From JAIRVZ01 sp031553755 (GTDB lineage: Bacteria > Bacteroidota > Bacteroidia > Bacteroidales > Azobacteroidaceae), in contig JAVBKZ010000069.1 in the NCBI GenBank assembly GCA_031553755.1, positions 1 to 14,055 of the forward strand: a stretch of DNA of 14,055 nt, given 5' to 3'. Below the pieces are notes generated by a model. That model did no database searches, was not told the DNA's origin, and saw only the letters and a list, made by a program, of their open reading frames with translations. This document shows positions 7,315 to 14,055 of the stretch, in pieces. The translations under genes and the position numbers were made by a program. The first letter of the stretch is position 1, and each line of letters begins with the position of its first letter.

Positions 7315-9672
7315 ATGCAAAATCTTCTGGAACAATTAAATCCTTCCCAACGCGAAGCCGTTGAGTATAACGATGGACCTTCACTGGTGATTGCCGGCGC
7401 AGGTTCCGGTAAAACGCGCGTGTTGACTTACAAAATAGCTTATCTCATTCTGCAAGGAATATTTCCGAACAATATATTGGCTTTGACTTTTACCAATAAA
7501 GCCGCTCGTGAAATGCGTGAACGGATTATTCCAATAGTTGGAGAAGATATGGCTCGTTTGCTGTGGATGGGAACTTTTCACTCTGTTTTTTCAAAAATAT
7601 TGAGACGGGAAGCTGATAAAATTGGCTATGACCGGGATTTTACAATTTATGATGCTTCCGATTCGAAAAACCTTATCAAATCTATCATCAAGGAGATGAA
7701 TTTAGATGATAAAATTTATAAACCAAGCACTATACAATCCCGGATTTCCAAAGTTAAAAACGCGTTAATTACTCCCGACCAATACGAACACGATAAAGAT
7801 TTGATTCAGGAAGATATTGAATCAAAGCGTTTTGCTACAAAAAGCATTTATCGTATTTATTGGAATCGCTGTCAAACAGCCGGTGTGATGGATTTTGATG
7901 ATTTATTGTTGAAAACCTATCAATTGTTCAAAGAATTTCCGGCAGTTTTATCCAAATATAAAAATACATTCCGGTTTATATTGGTCGATGAATATCAGGA
8001 TACCAATTCAGCGCAACACGAAATTGTCAAGATGCTGGCAGAAGATCATCATCGGGTATGCGTGGTTGGCGATGATGCTCAAAGTATTTATTCGTTTCGC
8101 GGAGCGGTTATCGGAAATATCCTTAATTTTCGAAATACATATCCTGAAGCCAAATTGTTCAAGTTAGAGCAAAATTATCGTTCCACACAAACGATTGTCA
8201 ATGCTGCTAATTCATTGATATACAAAAATAAAGAACAAATTCGCAAAGAAGTTTTTTCTAAAAAACACGAAGGAGAAAAAATACAACTTATCAGCGCCTA
8301 TTCTGATATGGAAGAAGCGCACATTGTAGCTTCTCGTATTTCCGAAATGCGAATGTTGAAGCACGAAAAATATAACGATTTCGTCATTTTATACCGAACC
8401 AACGCGCAAAGCCGTATTTTCGAAGAATCCTTAAGAAAAAGAAATATTCCTTATAAGATATATGGTGGATTATCTTTCTATCAACGCAAGGAAGTGAAAG
8501 ACATTATCGCTTATTTTCGTTTGGTAACTAATCCCAACGATGAAGAAGCATTCAAACGAATCATTAACTATCCGGTTCGTGGAATTGGAGATACCACTGT
8601 GGGTAAAATCGCGACTTGCGCGACAATGCAAAATGTCAGTTTTTGGAATATTATCAGCGAACCATTGACTTATAACCTTCCTGTAAATAGTGGAACAGCT
8701 AAAAAACTCAGTGATTTCAAAGAATTGATAAACCAATTCATCGGATTAAATACAAAATCAAATGCTTACGAGTTGGGAGAAGCGATTGTGCGTCAAACAG
8801 GTTTAGTTTCTGAATTATATCAGGATAAAACGCCGGAAGGATTAAGTCGCATCCAAAATGTAGAAGAATTGATAAACAGTTTACATGAATTTGTTTCCAC
8901 CCGTCAGGAAGAAGGTATAGAACAAATTTTCATGAGTGATTTCCTTGCCGAAATTTCACTGATGACCGACCAGGATTCGGACAAAGAAGGAGAAAACGAC
9001 CGTATTACCATGATGACTGTCCACGCGGCAAAAGGATTGGAATTCAAAAATGTATTCGTTGTCGGTATGGAAGAAGATTTATTTCCTTCGTCCATGAGTA
9101 GAGATAGCATGTCGCAAGTAGAAGAAGAACGCCGTCTGTTTTATGTTGCAATTACCAGAGCCGAAGAAAACTGCATATTAACTTACGCCAAAAGTCGTTT
9201 TCACAACGGACAAACCAAAATGCAATCTCCCAGCCGTTTTCTGAAAGACATTGACAAATCATATTTGAAAATGCCTGCTGATTTGTCGTTTGAAACCCGC
9301 CAGCCTCAATTCGATGGATTCTCAAAGTTCAATTCACCATTCGAAAAACCCAAAGATTATCGACAAGAAACCTATAAAAAACCTTGGGAAAAAGAGCCGG
9401 AAACGAATTTATCTGAAAATTCTTCATTTTCACATCCACGTAAACTGACAAAAATAACTCCTGCAGGTAATCAACCAATAAGTAATGTACAAAATATTGG
9501 CGATTTAGCTGTTGGAAATACGATAAAACACGAACGTTTCGGTATTGGAAAAGTCGTTGCACTCGAAGGTGCAGGCGATAACGCCAAAGCAACGATTCTA
9601 TTTGAAACCTTTGGTTCAAGGCAATTGCTGTTGAAGTTTGCAAAGTATCAGGTGGTTGGATCCGGATTCTAA
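7315..9672 (+). CDS. uvrD: UvrD/PcrA-type superfamily 1 DNA helicase
   Basis: This is a 3'-5' DNA helicase for nucleotide excision and mismatch repair and for clearing protein or RNA polymerase from DNA. From ATG 7315 it has 785 residues. Superfamily 1A motifs appear in order: Q-motif LNPSQREAV (8-16), Walker A AGAGSGKT (27-34), motif II DEYQDTN (225-231), motif III VVGDDAQSIYSFRGA, motif IV QNYRST, GGLSFYQRKEVKD, motif V TVHAAKGLEFKNVFVVGMEE and motif VI EEERRLFYVAITRA. A flexible linker leads to a C-terminal Tudor-like domain (about 729-785) with the VGNTIKHERFGIGKVV pattern seen in PcrA/UvrD. An in-frame GTG at 7288 would translate an intergenic repeat and is rejected. UvrD and PcrA cannot be separated confidently. 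Confidence 0.94.
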   Translation: MQNLLEQLNPSQREAVEYNDGPSLVIAGAGSGKTRVLTYKIAYLILQGIFPNNILALTFTNKAAREMRERIIPIVGEDMARLLWMGTFHSVFSKILRREADKIGYDRDFTIYDASDSKNLIKSIIKEMNLDDKIYKPSTIQSRISKVKNALITPDQYEHDKDLIQEDIESKRFATKSIYRIYWNRCQTAGVMDFDDLLLKTYQLFKEFPAVLSKYKNTFRFILVDEYQDTNSAQHEIVKMLAEDHHRVCVVGDDAQSIYSFRGAVIGNILNFRNTYPEAKLFKLEQNYRSTQTIVNAANSLIYKNKEQIRKEVFSKKHEGEKIQLISAYSDMEEAHIVASRISEMRMLKHEKYNDFVILYRTNAQSRIFEESLRKRNIPYKIYGGLSFYQRKEVKDIIAYFRLVTNPNDEEAFKRIINYPVRGIGDTTVGKIATCATMQNVSFWNIISEPLTYNLPVNSGTAKKLSDFKELINQFIGLNTKSNAYELGEAIVRQTGLVSELYQDKTPEGLSRIQNVEELINSLHEFVSTRQEEGIEQIFMSDFLAEISLMTDQDSDKEGENDRITMMTVHAAKGLEFKNVFVVGMEEDLFPSSMSRDSMSQVEEERRLFYVAITRAEENCILTYAKSRFHNGQTKMQSPSRFLKDIDKSYLKMPADLSFETRQPQFDGFSKFNSPFEKPKDYRQETYKKPWEKEPETNLSENSSFSHPRKLTKITPAGNQPISNVQNIGDLAVGNTIKHERFGIGKVVALEGAGDNAKATILFETFGSRQLLLKFAKYQVVGSGF

Positions 9673-9722
9673 ACCTATGTAAAGGATAAATAAAACTTAA
9701 TATATTAAAAACCGTGAACCTT

Positions 9723-10550
9723 ATGACAAAAAAAACAATTCAACTATTTGAAAACAAAAAAATTCGTACGATTTGGAATGAAGAACAAGAAAAATGGTAT
9801 TTTTCTATTGTGGATGTTGTCGCAGTGTTGACTGATAGCATTGATGCTACTGCGTATTGGAGAAAGCTCAAACAACGTTTAAAAGCAGAAGGAAATGAAA
9901 CCGTGACAAATTGTCACGGTTTGAAAATGCAAGCTCCCGATGGAAAAATGCGCATGACCGATGTTGCCGACACAGAACAACTTTTCCGTCTAATACAATC
10001 TATTCCATCTCCTAAGGCGGAACCTTTCAAACAATGGATGGCACAAATTGCTAAAGAACGCCTCGAGCAAATACAAGATCCTGAACTATCAATCGAACAG
10101 GCAATGATGGATTACAAGCGTTTGGGATATTCGGATAATTGGATTAATCAACGTTTGAAATCGATTGAGGTACGCAAAGAACTTACTGATGAATGGCGAT
10201 GCAGGGGAATAGAAGAAGGTGTGCAATTTGCTACTCTCACGGATATTATAACACAAGCATGGTCGGGAAAAACAACCAAAGAATATAAAAAATACAAAAG
10301 TTTAAAGAAAGAAAATCTCCGTGATAACATGACCAACACAGAGCTTATTTTAAATATGCTTGCGGAAGCTTCGGTAAAAGATATATCAAAATCTGTAGCG
10401 CCAAAAACTTTTGATGAAAGTGCTAGTGTTGCCAAACAAGGTGGAGATGTAGCCCGTATCGCTCGCGAAGAATTAGAGTCCCGCACAGGACGTAAAGTTG
10501 TAAGCCCTGTCAATGCTAAAAAAGCTATTGAGTCAGGAGATAAAACTTAA
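9723..10550 (+). CDS. DinD-like protein with Bro-N (phage antirepressor-type) domain
   Basis: The 275-residue protein (ATG 9723; an in-frame GTG at 9714 is less likely) combines an N-terminal Bro-N-type domain (about 4-110) with a DinD-like C-terminus. The first part has IWNEEQEKWYFSIVDVVAVLT, YWRKLKQRLKAE, VTNCHGLKM and MTDVADTEQLFRLIQSIPSPKAEPFKQW. The second has DEWRCRGIEEGVQFATLTD, KENLRDNMTNTELILNMLAEAS, VAKQGGDVARIAREELESRTGRKVV. Bro-N domains are linked to DNA binding in phages and DinD is SOS-induced in E. coli, so a DNA-stress role is plausible but inferred. It follows uvrD by 50 bases and precedes an integrase module. A perfect palindrome lies within its coding sequence. Confidence 0.8.
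   Translation: MTKKTIQLFENKKIRTIWNEEQEKWYFSIVDVVAVLTDSIDATAYWRKLKQRLKAEGNETVTNCHGLKMQAPDGKMRMTDVADTEQLFRLIQSIPSPKAEPFKQWMAQIAKERLEQIQDPELSIEQAMMDYKRLGYSDNWINQRLKSIEVRKELTDEWRCRGIEEGVQFATLTDIITQAWSGKTTKEYKKYKSLKKENLRDNMTNTELILNMLAEASVKDISKSVAPKTFDESASVAKQGGDVARIAREELESRTGRKVVSPVNAKKAIESGDKT
9898..9922. repeat. 25-bp perfect palindrome inside the DinD-like gene
   Basis: AAACCGTGACAA (9898-9909) and TTGTCACGGTTT (9911-9922) are exact reverse complements around a single A. The palindrome spans codons about 59-67 (ETVTNCHGL). It could be a protein-binding site or form an mRNA hairpin. It may also reflect a conserved peptide with chance codon choice. Confidence 0.85.
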
Positions 10551-10617
10551 ATTAAAAGTATATATTTGCAATTCAAATCATTAAAAATTAAAAATACGAA
10601 ACAGAAATAAATAAACA

Positions 10618-10697
10618 GCCCCTCTCCAACCTCTCCCCAAAAGGGAGAGGCTTTGGCTCCCTCTCCCAAAGGAGAGGGCGGGGGGAGAGGCTCTTTT
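10618..10697 (+). terminator. CT/GA-rich palindromic cluster with T-run, possible terminator
   Basis: Several mutually complementary GA- and CT-rich blocks lie here: CCTCTCCC/GGGAGAGG (10630-10637 and 10643-10650), CCCTCTCC/GGAGAGGG (10659-10666 and 10671-10678), and CCTCTCCCC with GGGGAGAGG (10630-10638 and 10682-10690). They can form alternative or nested hairpins, and the last ends in a run of five T (10693-10697). This looks like an intergenic repeat family that could also end transcription of the DinD-like gene, whose stop is 68 bases upstream. Confidence 0.6.
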
Positions 10698-10709
10698 TAC
10701 ATATTAAAA

Positions 10710-10758
10710 AAAAGCGTTAGCTTTTATTCTTGCTGTTGAAACTTAGACAGTTTCAACA
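10710..10758. repeat. Two small hairpins upstream of the integrase
   Basis: AAAAGC/GCTTTT with a GTTA loop lies at 10710-10725. TGTTGAAACT (10734-10743) and AGTTTCAACA (10749-10758) form perfect 10-base arms around TAGAC. The second is not followed by a T-run, so it is a poor terminator. Its shape would also suit a recombinase core site, but that is speculation. The rest of the gap (10551-10903) is AT-rich and non-coding, with the integrase promoter at its end. Confidence 0.6.
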
Positions 10759-10832
10759 CCCCTTTCCAAAAATTCCCCTTGTTTTACTATTGCATTGATT
10801 TATAATCAATAAGCAAAAATAAAATCCAAACA

Positions 10833-10897
10833 TTTTACCGATATTTCATTGTTTTTACCGAAAAATACCTTATCTTTGCAAGAGAATTGCAAGAGAA
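10833..10897 (+). promoter_or_regulatory. Integrase promoter with two sets of direct repeats
   Basis: TTG at 10849-10851, 19 bases, then TATCTTTG at 10871-10878 is an excellent match to the Bacteroidota -33/-7 promoter. The start codon is at 10904, which predicts a short leader of about 20 bases. Overlying it are TTTTACCGA at 10833-10841 and 10853-10861, spaced 20 bases (about two helical turns), and a perfect tandem 11-mer TTGCAAGAGAA at 10876-10886 and 10887-10897. The repeats sit where a repressor, or the integrase itself, could control transcription. Confidence 0.75.
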
Positions 10898-10903
10898 AAA
10901 ACG

Positions 10904-12136
10904 ATGAAAACGCCCACATTTAAAACAAAATGCACGGTAAGACTGCAAAAATCTTTAACAAATGATTACGACTATTATTTGTTTATCGAGGCATATCCGG
11001 TTTACGAAAACGACTATTCCAAGCCAAAACGAAAATCGACTTTTCTAAATCGGAGCGTTAGCACAATCGTTTGGGACGGTAAGAAACCCACGCGCGGCGG
11101 CAATCTCAAACCCAAGCGTAATGTTGAAGGTGTAATACAGTGCCGCTCAAAAGCCGACCAGCAAAGTGCATTGTTTGCCGCCCAAGTATGTGCGGTAATG
11201 CAAGACGAATACAACAAAAAAGCCTTGTTTCCAGAACAATACAAAGAACAACAAGAACAATACGCCCGCGAGCAAATACAAATATTGCCTTACATTCAAG
11301 AATGTATCAAGAAAAAAGAGTCCACACTAACAAGCGGAACGATGCGCGTATGGGCTAATTTCCTAACCAAATACCACGAATTCGAGGGAAAAGAAAGATT
11401 AAGTTTCGGGCAAATGAACAGGGCAAAGGTCGAAGAATTTATTGCCTTTATTGCAAACTACAAATCTAAAAAGGTCGAAAAACTTGCCGCCAATTCGCAA
11501 AAATCAATGATACGATGTTTCCAAGCCATATTAAATGAGGCGTACAAAGACGAAATAATCACTTTCAATCCTAACCATGCTATTGAAATGCCAAAAGGCG
11601 AACAAAAACAAAAGCAGTTCCTCACATTGCCCGAGTTACAAAGCCTCAACAAAACACCTTGCACCAACGAAACAGTCAAACGAATATCTCTCTTTTCTGC
11701 GCTTACAGGCTTGCGGCATTCCGATTGTGTCAATTTGCGTTGGGAAAACATTACAGGCGGCAAAAGCCCGAGTGTAAAATTCAGCCAACAAAAAACAAAG
11801 CAAAGTGTTTATATGCCGATTTCCGTTGAAGCTTTACAGCTTTGTGGCGAGCGAAAAAACACAACCGACAAAGTTTTCGAGGGCGTGGACAACTCACAAA
11901 TTTGTAATGCCATTATCGAAAAGTGGGTAAAAGCCGCAGGCATAACAAAAGACATAACTTTCCATTGTTTTCGCCACACCTTTGCCACATTGCAACTAAC
12001 ACAGGGCACAGATATTTACACCGTCAGCAAAATGCTCGGACATGCCGATGTGAAAACCACTCAAATCTACGCTCAAATTGTTGACGAGAAGAAAGAAAAG
12101 GCAGCGCATGCAATTAAGTTGAATATAAGTAAATAA
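10904..12136 (+). CDS. Tyrosine recombinase (site-specific integrase)
   Basis: This enzyme cuts and rejoins DNA through a tyrosine-linked intermediate to integrate or excise mobile DNA. The 410-residue protein has the three-part layout of Bacteroidota integrases: an arm-binding-type N-terminus (about 1-125), a helical core-binding domain (about 130-225) and a catalytic domain (about 235-405). Catalytic residues are all present: R271 in LTGLRHSD, K297 in QQKTKQ, H354 and R357 in HCFRH, H380 in MLGHADVKTTQIYAQI, and nucleophile Y389. It has a strong promoter with direct repeats and is followed 6 bases later by the nuclease-like gene, suggesting one transcript. No tRNA or obvious attachment-site pair is visible, so the ends of its element are not defined. 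Confidence 0.93.
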   Translation: MKTPTFKTKCTVRLQKSLTNDYDYYLFIEAYPVYENDYSKPKRKSTFLNRSVSTIVWDGKKPTRGGNLKPKRNVEGVIQCRSKADQQSALFAAQVCAVMQDEYNKKALFPEQYKEQQEQYAREQIQILPYIQECIKKKESTLTSGTMRVWANFLTKYHEFEGKERLSFGQMNRAKVEEFIAFIANYKSKKVEKLAANSQKSMIRCFQAILNEAYKDEIITFNPNHAIEMPKGEQKQKQFLTLPELQSLNKTPCTNETVKRISLFSALTGLRHSDCVNLRWENITGGKSPSVKFSQQKTKQSVYMPISVEALQLCGERKNTTDKVFEGVDNSQICNAIIEKWVKAAGITKDITFHCFRHTFATLQLTQGTDIYTVSKMLGHADVKTTQIYAQIVDEKKEKAAHAIKLNISK

Positions 12137-12142
12137 GCCCCT

Positions 12143-13906
12143 ATGCCTAAAAGTAGAAATAGAAAAATACCAAAGAAAAAGCCTAAAAAGAGAAATCCTA
12201 AACCATACGAAGTCGTTAAGCACGAATTTGTTCAAATGGAAAACCCTTTTCCGGCTGATATTCCATTTGAGAAAAGGGTAGAGTTTTTACTCGAAATAGG
12301 CAACAAAGCGAAAAACGACTTTGAAAGTGATTTTCAAAAATTGGTTAGCTACTTCAAAGAATATGATTCTTTGTATCTATGCTCTTTTTGCGTCTATTAT
12401 TTCTCTTTAAATAAAAAGGGAATTGATGAAGAAGCTGTTAATGGTTTTCTTGACTTTGCACCTTTTCATCTTGAGATTTTGCAATGTATTTCGTTGATGT
12501 TTGCACAAAATATTTCACCCAAACCGTTACATGAAAATATAGATGACTTTAAAACAACTATTAAAAATTTTAGCCATAATCATTCTTTTATGAGTTTTCT
12601 ATTAGTAGAAAAAGCGCAAACCCAAGAAGACATTAGCACAATGCTATTAAGAACAGAAATGATGAGTCATACCCGTGCAGTGAGAAATTGGGCATTTGTT
12701 CAACAAATGGAAGCCATTGCTTATGATTTGGCAAAGTTGGTAGAAGACCATTTTGCTACTTCGCAAGGCTTCAATCCTAAAATTTTTCTTGATATCCTCT
12801 TTAGTTTGGTTTCCCTTACAGAAGAAAAAATAAATATTCATCTCAGAAAAACAGCCTCTTTTTGTAAGGCTAAAACATCTGAAGAAGTATTCGACAAATA
12901 TGAAGAATCTTTTGAAAATGTAGACCATACAAATGATTCCGCAAGAAAAGAAATATGGGAAATGTATGGGAAAAATATTAAAACACTCAAAGCACTATTT
13001 TTACAGCATTCCGATTTGTTTTTATCAGATATTTTCACACATACTTCATCCGAAATTTACAACCATTTATTGGGCAAAATTCCAGAAAATGAGATTTGTA
13101 ATATCTTAGACAAACTTAGTTTTAAATTTGGCGAACTCTCGCAGACAAATAAAGACCATGTATTTTTGGATAACCCTGTTCATTCAAATCCATTTATCAA
13201 AATAAATGAAGGCAAGTATTTCTCTGTTATTGCACACATGTTCAGTCATCTTGGAGTAGATTTACTTGAAAAATTTATTTCGAACGACAATGAACTGAAA
13301 AAAGAATACGCTTCAAAAAAAGGAAAATACCTCGAAGCGAAAGTAGAACAACTATTTAAGCAATCCTTTCCCGATGCTCAGATTTTTAGCGGGAGTTTAT
13401 GGAAATTCTCAACAGAAAATAAAGAATTTGAAAACGACTTAGTTGTATTAATAGAAGATTTTGCAATAATAGTGGAATGCAAATCCGGTACCGTATCCCC
13501 ACCGGCAAGACGCGGGGCAACTGAAAGGCTTTTCAAAACACTACAGGAATTAATCATAGACCCTTCTGAACAGGCAATTCGTTTTGAAAATTATTTAAAG
13601 CAGAATAAAAAAATTCATATATTTCGAACAAAATCTGGGGCAAAAAATCAGATTGACAGTACTAAAATCAAATATTACGTACCGCTTGGGGTTACTCTTT
13701 CAACTTTGGGGTTTATAGGTTGTAACCTTAAAAGCCTAATCAATTCAAAAATTACTTCTCACAAATTAGATGAATTAGCGCCTTCCATAAGTTTGACCGA
13801 TTTAGAAGTGATATTTGAAATACTTCCCTTACAAGCAGAAAAGATACATTACTTGGCAAGAAGGAGAGAGTTTGAGGGTAACTACTCAGGTCTCATTCTC
13901 CAATAA
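12143..13906 (+). CDS. Unrecognised protein with C-terminal PD-(D/E)XK nuclease-like domain
   Basis: I do not recognise this 587-residue protein as a named family. Its N-terminus is strongly basic (MPKSRNRKIPKKKPKKR), consistent with nucleic-acid contact. Residues about 40-385 look mostly helical, without membrane segments or a signal peptide. At 390-485 a PD-(D/E)XK-like core is visible: a helix with E398 and E402 (KYLEAKVEQLF), END with D432, then E445-C446-K447 twelve residues later in IIVECKSG, and Q477-A-I-R-F481 resembling the QxxxY motif of RecB/NERD-like nucleases. It sits 6 bases after the integrase, so it is probably co-expressed cargo. A defence or element-maintenance function is inference; nuclease activity is suggested by motifs only. 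Confidence 0.7.
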   Translation: MPKSRNRKIPKKKPKKRNPKPYEVVKHEFVQMENPFPADIPFEKRVEFLLEIGNKAKNDFESDFQKLVSYFKEYDSLYLCSFCVYYFSLNKKGIDEEAVNGFLDFAPFHLEILQCISLMFAQNISPKPLHENIDDFKTTIKNFSHNHSFMSFLLVEKAQTQEDISTMLLRTEMMSHTRAVRNWAFVQQMEAIAYDLAKLVEDHFATSQGFNPKIFLDILFSLVSLTEEKINIHLRKTASFCKAKTSEEVFDKYEESFENVDHTNDSARKEIWEMYGKNIKTLKALFLQHSDLFLSDIFTHTSSEIYNHLLGKIPENEICNILDKLSFKFGELSQTNKDHVFLDNPVHSNPFIKINEGKYFSVIAHMFSHLGVDLLEKFISNDNELKKEYASKKGKYLEAKVEQLFKQSFPDAQIFSGSLWKFSTENKEFENDLVVLIEDFAIIVECKSGTVSPPARRGATERLFKTLQELIIDPSEQAIRFENYLKQNKKIHIFRTKSGAKNQIDSTKIKYYVPLGVTLSTLGFIGCNLKSLINSKITSHKLDELAPSISLTDLEVIFEILPLQAEKIHYLARRREFEGNYSGLILQ

Positions 13907-13939
13907 AAAATCAATAAATAAAATATTTAGGAGTTTTAA

Positions 13940-13970
13940 ATACTAAATCTCCCGATTTTTCGTTTAGTAT
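13940..13970. repeat. Hairpin downstream of the nuclease-like gene
   Basis: ATACTAAA (13940-13947) and TTTAGTAT (13963-13970) are perfect inverted arms around 15 bases. The hairpin lies 34 bases past the stop codon. It is AT-rich with no following T-run, so it is a weak terminator candidate. The remaining sequence to 14055 shows no gene on either strand beyond a possible short open tail entering from the right edge on the minus strand. Confidence 0.5.
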
Positions 13971-14055
13971 ATATAAAACAAAACGGTGTTTCTATTTTGA
14001 CTTTACCAGTTACCTACATATCCGCATTACTATCGTCTCTTCAACGCGAACTAAC

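Noticed and set aside
10148..10513. Minus-strand open frame of 121 codons opposite the DinD-like gene
   Set aside because: It is antisense to a conserved domain and has no recognisable features.
10618..10690. Repeated CCTCTCC/GGAGAGG blocks considered as a CRISPR-like array
   Set aside because: The blocks are short, inverted relative to each other and lack regular spacers.
13940..13970. Hairpin considered as the right attachment site of the integrase element
   Set aside because: I found no meaningful match to the region left of the integrase beyond short A/T runs.
13971..14055. Possible partial gene entering from the right edge on the minus strand
   Set aside because: Only about 14 codons are open before a stop, with no recognisable motif.

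Overview
The window looks like a chromosomal segment from an AT-rich member of the Bacteroidota, most likely Bacteroidales. The evidence is a large OmpA-family porin of Bacteroidota type, the order coaBC - DUF4835 (PorD-like) - recN, lineage-typical enzyme sequences, and a promoter of the TTG-N19-TAnnTTTG class in front of the integrase. I saw no rRNA, tRNA or CRISPR array.

Positions 1-2043 hold one minus-strand OmpA-family outer-membrane protein gene with its own terminator. It is enclosed by two inverted copies of a small palindrome-rich repeat with nested terminal inverted repeats (MITE/REP-like). No transposase is present.

Positions 2197-9672 hold six plus-strand housekeeping genes in tight or moderately spaced order: coaBC (coenzyme A synthesis), a secreted DUF4835/PorD-like protein (probable type IX secretion accessory), recN (double-strand-break repair), rlmB-type SpoU rRNA methyltransferase, ridA (enamine/imine deaminase) and a UvrD/PcrA helicase. 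Short repeats occupy the recN-rlmB and ridA-uvrD gaps. They create false upstream starts for rlmB and uvrD, so ATG starts at 6026 and 7315 are preferred.

Positions 9723-14055 are accessory. A DinD-like Bro-N domain gene carries a 25-bp palindrome inside its coding sequence. A 353-bp repeat- and hairpin-rich gap follows, then a tyrosine recombinase with a clear Bacteroidota promoter overlaid by two sets of direct repeats. Six bases after the integrase is an unrecognised 587-residue protein with a lysine-rich N-terminus, a long helical middle and a C-terminal PD-(D/E)XK nuclease-like core. This integrase plus nuclease-like pair is the best candidate in the window for an undescribed mobile or defence-type module. 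Its right end may lie outside the window.
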